A stretch of 64,000 bases of DNA from an uncultured Collinsella sp. (lineage in GTDB: Bacteria; Actinomycetota; Coriobacteriia; Coriobacteriales; Coriobacteriaceae): positions 14,612 through 78,611 of the forward strand of contig CATYZI010000005.1 in NCBI GenBank assembly GCA_958415625.1, given 5' to 3'. The position numbers were made by a program, and so were the translations under genes. Positions 33,165 through 42,509 of the stretch are shown here, piece after piece; the first letter of the stretch is position 1, and each line of letters starts with the position of its first letter. Under the pieces are notes generated by a model. It saw nothing but the letters and a program-made list of their open reading frames with translations, made no database searches and was not told the DNA's origin.

Positions 33165-34883
33165 CGTGCGGTACTGACCGGTTGCGCGGTACTTTTCGTA
33201 GCGGAGGTTCGTGAGGGTCGCGTCGTCGAGCTGCTCAAGCGTATCGAAGGCATCAAATGCCGAGGATATGACGGCACCGGCGATCTCCTCATGCGACAGG
33301 CCCCTATCGTCAACAATGCCGTCGATGATGCCGAGTGCCAACAGATAGGGGGCCGTGAGCTTCAGCGCCTCGGCGGCCTCATCCGCGCGCTCGGTATCCT
33401 TCCACAGGATCGATGCACAGGCCTCGGGGCTCACGACCGAATAGGCCGAACTCGAGAGCATCAGGATGCGGTCGGCCACGGACAGCGCCAGCGCGCCACC
33501 AGAGCCGCCCTCGCCTGTCACCACCGAGACAATCGGCGTCTTAAGGCCGCTCATCTCCATGAGATTCTGGGCAATCGCCTCGCCCTGGCCGCGCTCCTCG
33601 GCACCGATGCCGCAAAACGCACCCGAAGTATCGACCAGACACAGAACCGGTCGACCAAACTTTTCGGCCTGGCGCATAAGGCGACGCGCTTTGCGGTAGC
33701 CCTCGGGATGCGCCATGCCAAAGTTGCGGCGCATGCGCTCTTTGGTCGTGGTGCCGCGCTCGATGGCGATAACCGTCACGGGACGTCCGTCTTTCCAGCC
33801 AATGCCACCCACCACGGCGGCGTCGTCACCAAAGTAGCGGTCGCCGTGCAGCTCTACAAATCCGTCGAGACCCAACGAGATCATCTCGCCTGCCGTGGCG
33901 CGGTTCGCCGAGCGAGTCTGTTTGACGATTTCGAGCGCGGTTTTTGGTGCGGCCGAGCGCTTAAACAAGTGTCCCAGCTTTTTGCCGCGACGACCCGTAT
34001 GCACGATCTCATGCGGTGCCCCCAGGCCGGGCGCGTGCCCTTCGTGCAGCGCCAGCAGCTCGCCTACCGTGAGCGCAATCTCACCACGCGGAACAACGGC
34101 ATCGCAAAAGCCGTGCTCCAGCAAAAACTCGGAACGCTGGAATCCCTTGGGCAGACACTTGTGCATGTTCTGCTTGATCACGCGCGGGCCGGCAAATGCC
34201 GTCAGGGCATCGGGCTCGGCCAGGATAATGTCGCCTTCCATGGCAAAGCTCGCGGTTACGCCTCCGGTCGTGGGATCGGTGAGCACCGTGATATACAGGC
34301 CGCCCGCCTCGCTGTGGCGCCTAACCGCCGCAGAAATCTTGGCCATCTGCATAAGCGATGTCACGCCCTCTTGCATGCGCGCACCGCCCGAAACGGTAAA
34401 GCCGACGACCGGCAATCCCAGCTCGATCGCACGCTCAAATGTGCGACAGATCTTTTCGCCCACCACGGAACCCATCGAGCCCATCATAAAGTTGGCATCC
34501 ATAAAGAAGAGCGCGGTATCGCAGCCGCAGATTTTGCCCCTGCCGCACACAACGGCATCGCGCTCGCCCGAACGTTCGCAAGCGCTCTTAAGCTTGTCGG
34601 CATAACCGGGAAACGAGAGGAAGTCCTCTGACGCCAGTTCGGCATCCCACTCCTCAAACGTGCCCTCGTCGACCGTCATGCGCATGCGCGCGCGACCGCT
34701 CACGCGAAAGTGTTTACCGCAGCGAGGGCAGACCTCGAGGTTGTCGTGCAGGCGCGCCTCATCGATCACGCGGCGGCACTCCGGGCACTTGATAAACACG
34801 TGGCGCGCGGGAAACTCGGCGCACGACTCGGTTATCGGCCCCTCAAGGACATTGACCGTCTTCGCTTTTCTATTCATCAGCAT
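33159..34883 (-). CDS. accDA: Fused acetyl-CoA carboxylase carboxyltransferase beta-alpha (AccD-AccA)
   Basis: 574 residues combining both carboxyltransferase subunits. Residues 1-285 are AccD: the zinc ribbon (CPECRR and CPRCGKHF at about 33-57), then GFTVSGGARMQEG and GGVTASFAM. Residues 300-574 are AccA: GDRYFGDDAAVVGGIG, NFGMAHPEGYRKA and SVVTGEGGSGGALAL. It transfers carboxyl from biotinyl-AccB to acetyl-CoA, giving malonyl-CoA. Separate AccA and AccD are the usual arrangement; the fusion fixes a 1:1 ratio. The start overlaps accC by 14 bases. Last gene of the operon. Confidence 0.95.
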   Translation of the reverse strand: MLMNRKAKTVNVLEGPITESCAEFPARHVFIKCPECRRVIDEARLHDNLEVCPRCGKHFRVSGRARMRMTVDEGTFEEWDAELASEDFLSFPGYADKLKSACERSGERDAVVCGRGKICGCDTALFFMDANFMMGSMGSVVGEKICRTFERAIELGLPVVGFTVSGGARMQEGVTSLMQMAKISAAVRRHSEAGGLYITVLTDPTTGGVTASFAMEGDIILAEPDALTAFAGPRVIKQNMHKCLPKGFQRSEFLLEHGFCDAVVPRGEIALTVGELLALHEGHAPGLGAPHEIVHTGRRGKKLGHLFKRSAAPKTALEIVKQTRSANRATAGEMISLGLDGFVELHGDRYFGDDAAVVGGIGWKDGRPVTVIAIERGTTTKERMRRNFGMAHPEGYRKARRLMRQAEKFGRPVLCLVDTSGAFCGIGAEERGQGEAIAQNLMEMSGLKTPIVSVVTGEGGSGGALALSVADRILMLSSSAYSVVSPEACASILWKDTERADEAAEALKLTAPYLLALGIIDGIVDDRGLSHEEIAGAVISSAFDAFDTLEQLDDATLTNLRYEKYRATGQYRTM

Positions 34884-36213
34884 AGAGATGCCCCATCAGA
34901 TCGGTGTGATACATGCCCGACAAGAACTCGTCGTTTGCCAGCACGTCGAGCTGAAGCTCGCTGTTTTCGCTCACGCCCTCAATCACGAGCTCGCCCAGGG
35001 CCGAGCGCATCTTGCGAATGGCGCCGTCGCGCGTGGGCGCACACACGATGAGCTTGCCGAGCATGGAGTCGTAGTACGGCGGAACTTTTGCACCGGTAAA
35101 CATGGCCGAATCCCAGCGCACACGCGGACCACCCGGTACACGCAACGCGGTGACCGTTCCGCATGACGGCAGGAAGTCCGGTGTTTCGGCATTGATGCGG
35201 CACTCCATAGCGTGGTTGCGCACCGGCATGTCCTCCTGCTCAAAGGGCAGAGGCTGGCCGGCAGCCACGCGCAGCTGCCACTTGACCAAGTCGGTATCGG
35301 TCACAAACTCCGTGACCGGATGCTCAACCTGCAAGCGCGTGTTCATTTCCATAAAGTAGAAATTACCGTCATCTGAGTACAAAAACTCAATGGTACCGGC
35401 GCCCTCATAGCCAACGGCACGAGCCAGGTCGCGCGCGGCCTTGTGCATGCGCGCGCGAATATCATCGCGTCCGTCGAGGCACGGCGCGGGGCTCTCCTCG
35501 ATCAGCTTTTGGTTGCGGCGCTGCACCGAGCACTCGCGCTCGCCGAGCGAAAACACATGGCCCTGCTTATCGGCCATAATCTGCACCTCAACGTGGTGCG
35601 CCGGCGCGACGAACTTCTCCATGTAGCACTCGCCGTCGCCAAAAACGGCCTCGCCCTCGGCACGCGCCTCGATGAACGCCTTTGCCGCATCTTCCACGCG
35701 CTCGACCTTGCGAATGCCGCGACCGCCACCACCTGCACGCGCCTTAATAAGCACGGGGCAGCCAATGCGCTCGGCCTCGGCCGTCGCCTCCTCGGGGCTT
35801 TTGAGCAAATCGCAGCCCGGCACGATGGGCACGCCCGCCGCGGCAGCCGTTCTTCGTGCGGCATCCTTGTCGCCCATGCTGTCGATGACCTCGGCCGAGG
35901 GACCAACAAACGCCAGACCGTACTTGTCGCAGTCGCGCACGAAGCTCGCCTTCTCGGAAAAAAAGCCATAGCCGGGATGAATTGCCTTAGCTCCCGACTT
36001 TACGGCACAGGTGAGCACGGCATCGTCGTTGAGGTAGCTCTCGGCAAGACGCGGGCCGCCGATGCAATACGCCTCGTCGGCAAGCTGCACGTGTAGCGCG
36101 TCCGCATCGGCCGTGGAATATACGGCGACGGTCTTGATGCCCATATCGCGGCACGCGCGGATAACACGGACCGCGACTTCGCCGCGGTTGGCGATGAGCA
36201 CTTTGTCGAACAT
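34870..36213 (-). CDS. accC: Biotin carboxylase subunit of acetyl-CoA carboxylase
   Basis: 447 residues from the ATG at 36213 with AAGGAAGG upstream; a longer in-frame extension is rejected. It begins MFDKVLIANRGEVAVRVIRA. Biotin carboxylase motifs are present: KARAGGGGRGIRKV (glycine-rich ATP loop), HHVEVQIMAD, GERECSVQRRNQKLIEE and FMEMNTRLQVEHPVTE. It carboxylates the biotin on AccB using ATP and bicarbonate. It follows fabZ by 10 bases and overlaps accDA. Confidence 0.97.
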   Translation of the reverse strand: MFDKVLIANRGEVAVRVIRACRDMGIKTVAVYSTADADALHVQLADEAYCIGGPRLAESYLNDDAVLTCAVKSGAKAIHPGYGFFSEKASFVRDCDKYGLAFVGPSAEVIDSMGDKDAARRTAAAAGVPIVPGCDLLKSPEEATAEAERIGCPVLIKARAGGGGRGIRKVERVEDAAKAFIEARAEGEAVFGDGECYMEKFVAPAHHVEVQIMADKQGHVFSLGERECSVQRRNQKLIEESPAPCLDGRDDIRARMHKAARDLARAVGYEGAGTIEFLYSDDGNFYFMEMNTRLQVEHPVTEFVTDTDLVKWQLRVAAGQPLPFEQEDMPVRNHAMECRINAETPDFLPSCGTVTALRVPGGPRVRWDSAMFTGAKVPPYYDSMLGKLIVCAPTRDGAIRKMRSALGELVIEGVSENSELQLDVLANDEFLSGMYHTDLMGHLYADE

Positions 36214-36223
36214 GAAGCCTTCC

Positions 36224-36646
36224 TTAACTTTCGTGCATGAGTGCAAAAGACATATCGGCGCGGCAGCACACCTCACCGTTGACGCTCGCAGTACCCGTCG
36301 CAAAGCGGAACGGCCCGCGCGCACGCGTGATGGAGCACACCAGATCCACCGTGTCGCCCGGGCGCACCGGACGCTTAAAGCGCACCTTGTCCAGACTCGT
36401 GTAGAACGGCGTCGCGCCGCGCGCCTCCTCATCGCCCATCAGCAGTACGCAGCAGTTCTGGGCGAGCATCTCGCACTGAATCACGCCGGGGACGACCGGG
36501 TTTCCCGGAAAATGCCCCTGCAAAAAGTACTCGTCGCCCGTAATCGTGATCTTGCCGTGGGCCTCGTCGCCCACCAGCTCGGCTTCGTCGAGCAAAAGCA
36601 TCGGCTCGCGATGCGGCAACAGTTCCTTAAGCTCTTCTTTGTTCAT
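36224..36646 (-). CDS. fabZ: 3-hydroxyacyl-ACP dehydratase FabZ
   Basis: 140 residues from the ATG at 36646, chosen because AGGTGA lies 5-10 bases upstream; a GTG three codons earlier is also open. The hot-dog-fold catalytic motif LQGHFPGNPVVPGVIQCEMLAQ contains the active His and Glu, and LLPHREPMLLLDEAE starts the domain. It dehydrates beta-hydroxyacyl-ACP. No FabA or FabM is seen, so unsaturated fatty acid synthesis must be handled elsewhere. Confidence 0.95.
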   Translation of the reverse strand: MNKEELKELLPHREPMLLLDEAELVGDEAHGKITITGDEYFLQGHFPGNPVVPGVIQCEMLAQNCCVLLMGDEEARGATPFYTSLDKVRFKRPVRPGDTVDLVCSITRARGPFRFATGTASVNGEVCCRADMSFALMHES

Positions 36647-36655
36647 GGATATCAC

Positions 36656-37129
36656 CTATCCGATCCTCATGAGGCAGCTGCCAAACTCCACGAGGTCGCC
36701 GTCGGCCACGCAGATCTCGAGCACCTCGCCATCCGCCTCCGCCGTCACCTCGTTGAGGACCTTCATGGCCTCGATGATGCAGAGGGTCTCGCCGGCTTTG
36801 ACCTTGGAGCCCACGTGCACAAACGGCTCGTCGCCCGGCGCCGGGGCAGCATAGAAAACGCCGACCATGGGAGCAGTCACCTCGGTGCCCTTAGGCTCCG
36901 ACGCGGCGGCAGGTGCCTGCGCGGCAGGTTCCGGTGCGGCAGGCGCGACTGTGGGAGCTGCAACTTGAGCGGCCATGGCGCTCGGCATGGGCATGGGCAC
37001 GGCAACCGGCTGCGCGGCGCTCGCGCGCTCGAGCTCGACCGCGGTGCCATCGGGCTCCTCAACACGTACGCGCGTGAGGCCGCGGTCCTCCATAACATCG
37101 GCTATCTCGGCAAGTCTTTTGGAATCCAT
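36656..37129 (-). CDS. accB: Biotin carboxyl carrier protein
   Basis: 157 residues. The short N-terminal domain is followed by an Ala/Pro linker (about 40-80) and the biotinyl domain. The biotin site reads CIIEAMKVLNEV, with Val where EAMKM is most common. The lysine in AMK is biotinylated, presumably by BirA encoded at 42510. Encoded between fabF and fabZ. Confidence 0.96.
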   Translation of the reverse strand: MDSKRLAEIADVMEDRGLTRVRVEEPDGTAVELERASAAQPVAVPMPMPSAMAAQVAAPTVAPAAPEPAAQAPAAASEPKGTEVTAPMVGVFYAAPAPGDEPFVHVGSKVKAGETLCIIEAMKVLNEVTAEADGEVLEICVADGDLVEFGSCLMRIG

Positions 37130-37132
37130 GCT

Positions 37133-38383
37133 CTAGCTCCTCGTATATCTACGCAGCGCGATGGCGGCGTTGTGCCCGCCAAAGCCCAGGTTGGTCGAAA
37201 GCGCCCAGGTAAGGTCGGCGCGAACCGCTCGATTAGGCGTGTAGTCAAGATCGCAGGCGGGATCGGGCGTGTGGTAGTTAATGGTCGGGGGCACCACGCC
37301 CTGCTCGAGCGCCATGGCACAGGCCATGACCTCGATGGCACCCGTAGCACCGATCATGTGGCCGGTCATCGACTTGGTCGACGAGACGTGCGCCGCGCGC
37401 GCCGCGTCCTCGCCGAGCGCACGCTTAATGCCCGCCGTCTCGGACGAATCGTTGAGTTTAGTCGAGGTGCCGTGAGCGTTGATGTAGAGGCCCTCGGAAG
37501 GCTTAACGTCGCCCTCGGCCACCGCCAGCGATATCGCACGGGCAATGCCGGCAGCCTCGGGATCGGGGCTCGTGATGTGATAGGCATCATCGGTGTTGCC
37601 GTAGCCCACGACCTCGGCATAAATGTGCACACCGCGCGCCTGCGCATGTTCCATGCTCTCGAGCACGAGCACGCAGGCGCCCTCGCCCATCACAAAGCCG
37701 TCGCGATTCGCATCGAACGGACGACAAGCCGTCGCAGGATCGGGATTGGTAGTGAGTGCACGGCAGGACGTAAAGCCCGCAACGGCATCGGGGATGATGG
37801 CCGCCTCGGCACCGCCGGCGAGAATCGCATCGGCATAGCCATGCTTGATGGCGCGGAACGCCTCGCCCACCGCATGGGCAGACGTCGCGCAAGCGGTCAC
37901 CACGGGCAGGGTCGGGCCTTTTGCCTTGTGGCGGATCGCGATATTGCCCGAAGCCATATTGGGAATCATCATCGCAATCATGTAAGGCGATGCGCGGCGG
38001 GGCCCACGGTCGGCAATCGTATGGACGTTGTCGACAAGCGTCTGCATGCCGCCCACGCCTGAACCCACGTAGACGCCCAGGCGCTCGCGATCGATGGCGC
38101 CTTCGACATCAAAGCCCGCATCGTGCATGGCCTCGTCCGACGCCGCCAGTGCAAACTGAACGCAGGGGTCTAAGTGCTTGGCATCGTGCTTGCCAAAGTA
38201 GTCGTTGCCGTCAAAGCCCTTGACCTCGGCCGCCACCTTGACGGCAAACGCATCCGTATCGAAGTGCGTAATCGGGCCGATGCCACAGGTCCCGGCACAC
38301 ATGGCCGCCCAGGTGGCAAGCGCGGTGTTGCCAAGCGGCGACACGGCACCGATGCCGGTGATTGCAACTCTCTGTTCCATCAT
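37133..38383 (-). CDS. fabF: 3-oxoacyl-ACP synthase II (FabF)
   Basis: 416 residues from the ATG at 38383, preceded by GAGGAG. The catalytic Cys-His-His triad is visible: VTACATSAHAVGEA, NAHGTSTKLNDSSE and SMTGHMIGATGAIE. It extends acyl-ACP by two carbons using malonyl-ACP. It lies 36 bases after fabG and 3 bases before accB. Confidence 0.96.
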   Translation of the reverse strand: MMEQRVAITGIGAVSPLGNTALATWAAMCAGTCGIGPITHFDTDAFAVKVAAEVKGFDGNDYFGKHDAKHLDPCVQFALAASDEAMHDAGFDVEGAIDRERLGVYVGSGVGGMQTLVDNVHTIADRGPRRASPYMIAMMIPNMASGNIAIRHKAKGPTLPVVTACATSAHAVGEAFRAIKHGYADAILAGGAEAAIIPDAVAGFTSCRALTTNPDPATACRPFDANRDGFVMGEGACVLVLESMEHAQARGVHIYAEVVGYGNTDDAYHITSPDPEAAGIARAISLAVAEGDVKPSEGLYINAHGTSTKLNDSSETAGIKRALGEDAARAAHVSSTKSMTGHMIGATGAIEVMACAMALEQGVVPPTINYHTPDPACDLDYTPNRAVRADLTWALSTNLGFGGHNAAIALRRYTRS

Positions 38384-38419
38384 GCTCTCCTCATTCAAGC
38401 CGTTCTTCGGCCCTGGTTT

Positions 38420-39193
38420 CTACATCGCCATTCCGCCGTCGACGCGCACGACCTCACCCGTAATGTAGGCAGCCGCATCACTCGCCAAAAAGCGCACCAC
38501 GCCGGCCACTTCCTCGGGGCGTGCCATGCGCTTAAGGGGAATCTGTTCCTCGGTTGCCGCACGCACCTTCTCCGAGAGCTTTGCCGTCATATCTGTCTCG
38601 ACAAACCCGGGAGCGACCGCATTAACCCTCACGCCGCGGGGCGCAAGCTCGCGTGCCACCGCCTTGGTAAGCCCTATCACGCCCGCCTTGGAGGCAGCGT
38701 AGTTGGCTTGCCCGGCATTGCCCATTAGGCCCACGACCGAGCTCATGTTGATGACGCAACCGCCGCGCTGACGCATAAAGGTCTTGGTGAGCGCGCGCGT
38801 CGTGTTGAACGTGCCCTTGAGATTGACATCGAGCACGCGGTCGAAGGCATCGTCGCCCATACGCATGAGCAGGCCATCGCGGGTGATGCCGGCGTTGTTG
38901 ACAAGCGCCCAAATGGAGCCAAAGTCGTTGAGGACCGTCTCCACGCACGCGTTGACGGCATCGGGCTCGGCCACGTCACATTGATATGCGCGCGCCGTGG
39001 CGCCAGCCGCCTCGCAGGCTTCGCACGTCTCACGCGCCGCATCGACGCTTCCGGCATAGATGACGGCGATATCAAAGCCGTCCTCCGCCAGGCCCACGGC
39101 ACAAGCGCGACCGATACCGCGCGAGGCGCCCGTGACCAGCGCCACGCGACGCGAGTCGATGCGCTCGAGCGCGCCGTTGTTCAAGTTGCCCAT
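38420..39193 (-). CDS. fabG: 3-oxoacyl-ACP reductase FabG
   Basis: 257 residues, SDR fold. The cofactor motif VTGASRGIGRA is at about 20-30. The catalytic Ser-Tyr-Lys are in NMSSVVGL and NYAASKAG, and the VDGGMAM end is typical. It reduces 3-oxoacyl-ACP with NADPH. GAAAGGA precedes the ATG. Confidence 0.95.
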   Translation of the reverse strand: MGNLNNGALERIDSRRVALVTGASRGIGRACAVGLAEDGFDIAVIYAGSVDAARETCEACEAAGATARAYQCDVAEPDAVNACVETVLNDFGSIWALVNNAGITRDGLLMRMGDDAFDRVLDVNLKGTFNTTRALTKTFMRQRGGCVINMSSVVGLMGNAGQANYAASKAGVIGLTKAVARELAPRGVRVNAVAPGFVETDMTAKLSEKVRAATEEQIPLKRMARPEEVAGVVRFLASDAAAYITGEVVRVDGGMAM

Positions 39194-39223
39194 GTCATTC
39201 CTTTCGGGTTACAGTCCTGTGGG

Positions 39224-40150
39224 CTATGCGAGCTCGTCGGCAATAGCTGCGACCTGTTCTGCCGTTTCGCACGAATACACGCGAACGTCGCTCAACGTAC
39301 GCTTGACCAAGCCGGACAGCGTTTTGCCAGGGCCGACCTCAATAAACGTATCGATGCCTTGATCCTGCAGCGCATGCAGGGTGTCGACCCAGCGCACGGC
39401 ATGACTCACCTGGTTGGCAAGCATCTCCGCTGCCGCCTGCGGGTCGGCCGGATAGGGCGCCACTGTCATATTTGCCATAACAGGAATGAGCAGCGGGGAC
39501 GGCGCGTGACCGGCCTCGATATATGCAGCAAGGCCACAGGTCGCCTCGGCCATATAGGGGCTATGGAATGCACCCGACACCGCGACCTTCATGGCGCGAC
39601 CGCCAGCCTCTTTCACTAGAACGTCGAGCTCCTGCAGCGCCTCGGGCGCTCCGGCCACAACCGTCTGCTGGGGGCTGTTGTAGTTGACCGGCCAGCAGTC
39701 CTCGCCGGCCCGTTTTGCCAAGCCCTCGACCTGCGCCGCATCGAGTTTGATGACGGCGCGCATGCCGCCGGGGTGACGCTCGGCCGCCGTGGCCATCAAT
39801 GCCGCGCGCTCACATACGAGCTCAAAACCCGCTCGCGTATCGAATGCCCCCGCAAAGGTGAGTGCAGCGACCTCGCCCAGCGAGAATCCCGCACAGGCGG
39901 CAGGCACCACGCCGCGCTCGCGCAGGGCGACGGCGACAGCCAAGTCGTGCACGAACACGCAAGGCTGCGTGTTCTCGGTCTGCGAGAGCTCCTCCTTGGA
40001 GGCGCTCCGGCACTGCTCGCTGGTCCCCGGGCGCACCTCGTCGGCAATGGCGAACACCTCGGCAGCCGCCGGCGATGCTTCGATGAGGTCGACGCCCATC
40101 GCGGGGTGCTGGGCACCCTGACCGGCAAACAGAAACGCTACGCTACCCAT
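39224..40150 (-). CDS. fabD: Malonyl-CoA:ACP transacylase FabD
   Basis: 308 residues from the ATG at 40150, overlapping the end of fabK by 13 bases. It begins MGSVAFLFAGQGAQHPAMG. The nucleophile elbow is GFSLGEVAAL (usual GHSLGE, here F for H), and the catalytic His is in VSGAFHSPYMA. It loads malonyl groups onto ACP. Standard neighbour order fabK-fabD-fabG. Confidence 0.95.
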   Translation of the reverse strand: MGSVAFLFAGQGAQHPAMGVDLIEASPAAAEVFAIADEVRPGTSEQCRSASKEELSQTENTQPCVFVHDLAVAVALRERGVVPAACAGFSLGEVAALTFAGAFDTRAGFELVCERAALMATAAERHPGGMRAVIKLDAAQVEGLAKRAGEDCWPVNYNSPQQTVVAGAPEALQELDVLVKEAGGRAMKVAVSGAFHSPYMAEATCGLAAYIEAGHAPSPLLIPVMANMTVAPYPADPQAAAEMLANQVSHAVRWVDTLHALQDQGIDTFIEVGPGKTLSGLVKRTLSDVRVYSCETAEQVAAIADELA

Positions 40151-41082
40151 GCGGACGCACCCTTCAGGACATGCTCGGCGCCGCCGACCAGATCGTCGAC
40201 GATTTCGCGAGCGCTCTGGCGCTCGTTGACCATGCCGGCAATCTGTCCGCACAAATACGAACCCTCTTCGTAATTACCGTCCTTTGCCGCCTTGCGAAGC
40301 GCACCCGTGCCCATGGACCCGAGCTCCTCGGGACTTGCGCCCGCCGCCTCGTTCTTGGCATACGCGTTGGTGAAGGGGCTCTTGAGGGCACGAACCGGAT
40401 GTCCCGTCGAGCGACCGGTCGCGCGCGTCGACGTGTCGCCTGCCTTGAGCACCAGCTCTTTGTACTGTTCGGATACGGTGCACTCGTTTGCGACCAGAAA
40501 GCGCGTTCCCACCTGGACGCCGGCAGCGCCGAGCATAAAGGCGGCCGCCACACCGCGGCCATCGGCGATACCGCCAGCCGCGACCACGGGAATATCGACC
40601 GCATCGACAACCTGCGGCACCAGTGCCATCGTCGAGGTCTCGCCAATATGGCCGCCTGATTCGGTGCCTTCGGCAACCACGGCGGTGGCCCCGCGACGCG
40701 CCACGAGACGCGCCAGCGCCACCGAGGCAACGACCGGGATGACCTTGATGCCCGCCTCGTTCCACGCCTTCATGTACTTGGTGGGATTGCCGGCGCCGGT
40801 CACCACAACGGGCACCCGCTCATCAATCACCACTTGTGCGACCTCGTCGACAAACGGGCTCATGAGCATAACGTTGACGCCAAAGGGCTTATCCGTCTTG
40901 GCGCGCAGCTCGTGAATCTGATCGCGCAGCCAGTTGGCATCGGCATTCATGGCCGCGATAATGCCTAAGCCGCCTGCCTCGGACACGGCCGATGCCAGCG
41001 AGGCGTCAGCAATCCAGGCCATGCCGCCCTGGAACACAGGCTTTTCGATGCCGAGCAGATCGCAGAGAGGAGACTTGAGCAT
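40138..41082 (-). CDS. fabK: Enoyl-ACP reductase FabK (FMN-type)
   Basis: 314 residues from the ATG at 41082 (a GTG one codon earlier is also possible). It belongs to the nitronate monooxygenase/FabK TIM-barrel group: FQGGMAWIADASLASAVSEAGG at the start, and VVAEGTESGGHIGE, VVAAGGIADGRGVAAAFMLGA and VGTRFLVANEC as FMN-binding motifs. Placed between acpP and fabD, it is FabK rather than a nitronate monooxygenase. FabK is the enoyl reductase not inhibited by triclosan. No FabI is seen in the window. Confidence 0.94.
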   Translation of the reverse strand: MLKSPLCDLLGIEKPVFQGGMAWIADASLASAVSEAGGLGIIAAMNADANWLRDQIHELRAKTDKPFGVNVMLMSPFVDEVAQVVIDERVPVVVTGAGNPTKYMKAWNEAGIKVIPVVASVALARLVARRGATAVVAEGTESGGHIGETSTMALVPQVVDAVDIPVVAAGGIADGRGVAAAFMLGAAGVQVGTRFLVANECTVSEQYKELVLKAGDTSTRATGRSTGHPVRALKSPFTNAYAKNEAAGASPEELGSMGTGALRKAAKDGNYEEGSYLCGQIAGMVNERQSAREIVDDLVGGAEHVLKGASAWVA

Positions 41083-41084
41083 CA

Positions 41085-41321
41085 CTACTTCTCCAATGCC
41101 GCCTCGACCGTATCGACGAACTCGCCGACCGTCTTGGGGTTCTCCTCGGTATCGAGCTCAATGCCAAACTCGTCCTCGACGGCAACGAGGATCTCGACGG
41201 TACCCAGGCTGTCGAGGCCAATCTCCTCGAGCGTGGACTCGGGCTTCATCTCGACATCGTCAAGGCCGGCGGTCTCGCGGATAACGTCGCAAACGCGCTC
41301 GAAGGTCTTCTGATCTGCCAT
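41085..41321 (-). CDS. acpP: Acyl carrier protein
   Basis: 78 residues from the ATG at 41321 with AAGGAG upstream. The phosphopantetheine serine is in GLDSLGTVEI. The protein is strongly acidic, as usual. It carries the growing acyl chain; the holo-ACP synthase gene is not in this window. It follows fabH by 52 bases and precedes fabK within 3 bases. Confidence 0.96.
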   Translation of the reverse strand: MADQKTFERVCDVIRETAGLDDVEMKPESTLEEIGLDSLGTVEILVAVEDEFGIELDTEENPKTVGEFVDTVEAALEK

Positions 41322-41373
41322 GGTAGTTCTCCTTTGTTTGTGCCCCAGGGGCGTTTTCATTTCCTATGTGCAG

Positions 41374-42333
41374 CTACTTCCAGCGAAGTAGATAGCCACC
41401 TACATCCAAGCCGGCGCCAAATCCAACGAGGGCGATGGTGTCGCCCGCATTCAGTGCGCCGGTATTTGCCAGTCGATCGAGAGCAAGCGGAATACAGGCG
41501 CTCGAGATGTTGCCGGTTTCACGCAACGTTCGGACCACACGGTCGTCCGGCACGCCTAAGCGCTTGACCGCCTGGCTCAAGATTCGTTCGTTAGCCTGAT
41601 GGAATACAAAGTGGTCGATGTCCTCGACCGCGATGCTCGCGTCGCAAACGAGCTTGTTGACCGTGTCGCAGATGGCATTGACGCCAAACTTGAAGACGCG
41701 ACGGCCGTTCATGGAAAGCACGCTTTCGCGGTCCTGCGCCGTCTTATACGGCGAGGAGCCCGCCAATCCGGGGACGCGCAGTGTTTCGACGTCAGGCGAC
41801 GTCGAAAGCTCAACGGCGAGGGGATTCTCTCCCCCAGCCTCTATGACCGCAGCACCCGCGCCATCGCCAAAGAGCACGCAGGTGGCACGGTCGGTCCAGT
41901 CGAGCGCGCGCGTCATCTGCTCGGCAGCAACAATAAGCACGCGCCTGGCACGACCGCGGGCGATATAGCCCTCGGCGACATCGAGCGCAAATACGAAGCC
42001 GGCACAAGCCGCCGAAACGTCGAAAGCAGGACATGTGGCACCCAGGCGCTCAGCAATGGCGCACGCTTCGGCAGGAACGAGATGATCGCCCGTCGTCGTC
42101 GAACAGACGATAAGATCCAGCTGGCTCGCATCGATTCCGGACGTCTGGAGCGCTTGCTCGCTCGCCGCCACGGCAAGGTCGTCAAGTGACTCGGTGGTGC
42201 ACACATGGCGGCTCTTGATGCCTGTGCGGGTAAAAATCCACTCGTCCGAGGTGTCGAGGAACTCGGAAAGCTCGTCGTTGGAAACGCTGCGCTCGGGAAG
42301 TGCCGAGCCCGTTCCCAGTATCGTGAAACCCAT
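41374..42333 (-). CDS. fabH: 3-oxoacyl-ACP synthase III (FabH)
   Basis: 319 residues from the ATG at 42333 with AAAGGAGG upstream. The catalytic Cys is in FDVSAACAGFVFAL, the His in FVFHQANERIL and the Asn in TGNISSACIPLAL. It starts fatty acid synthesis by condensing acetyl- or branched acyl-CoA with malonyl-ACP. First gene of a ten-gene operon; two identical-type operator sites lie in its promoter. Confidence 0.96.
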   Translation of the reverse strand: MGFTILGTGSALPERSVSNDELSEFLDTSDEWIFTRTGIKSRHVCTTESLDDLAVAASEQALQTSGIDASQLDLIVCSTTTGDHLVPAEACAIAERLGATCPAFDVSAACAGFVFALDVAEGYIARGRARRVLIVAAEQMTRALDWTDRATCVLFGDGAGAAVIEAGGENPLAVELSTSPDVETLRVPGLAGSSPYKTAQDRESVLSMNGRRVFKFGVNAICDTVNKLVCDASIAVEDIDHFVFHQANERILSQAVKRLGVPDDRVVRTLRETGNISSACIPLALDRLANTGALNAGDTIALVGFGAGLDVGGYLLRWK

Positions 42334-42350
42334 CACTAACCTCCTTTGAG

Positions 42351-42416
42351 TTGTTGACGTGTTTACATCGACCAAGAGAGGATAGCGCATTCTTCGCCTT
42401 GTTAACGTGTTAACAT
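42351..42416. promoter_or_regulatory. Tandem 18-bp operators between fabH and birA
   Basis: Site 1 (42351-42368, TTGTTGACGTGTTTACAT) and site 2 (42399-42416, TTGTTAACGTGTTAACAT) share 16 of 18 bases. Site 2 contains the perfect palindrome TGTTAACGTGTTAACA. A minus-strand -10 TATCCT (42384-42379) lies between them, and GTTAAC in site 2 could serve as -35. A fatty-acid regulator or other repressor probably binds both. Confidence 0.65.
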
Positions 42417-42509
42417 TAAATTGTCCAAATGCGACAAAGGCTTCACATTGTGCCTATCGCTCGACACCATTGCGTGATTGCTTTGTTTATTAAGGAGGTA
42501 GCAGCCGTT

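Noticed and set aside
40138..41082. 2-nitropropane dioxygenase
   Set aside because: The fold is shared, but its position between acpP and fabD and the lack of another enoyl reductase point to FabK.
42351..42416. BirA operator
   Set aside because: BirA sites have half-sites separated by about 15 bases, while these are separated by 2, and the BirA encoded here has no DNA-binding domain.
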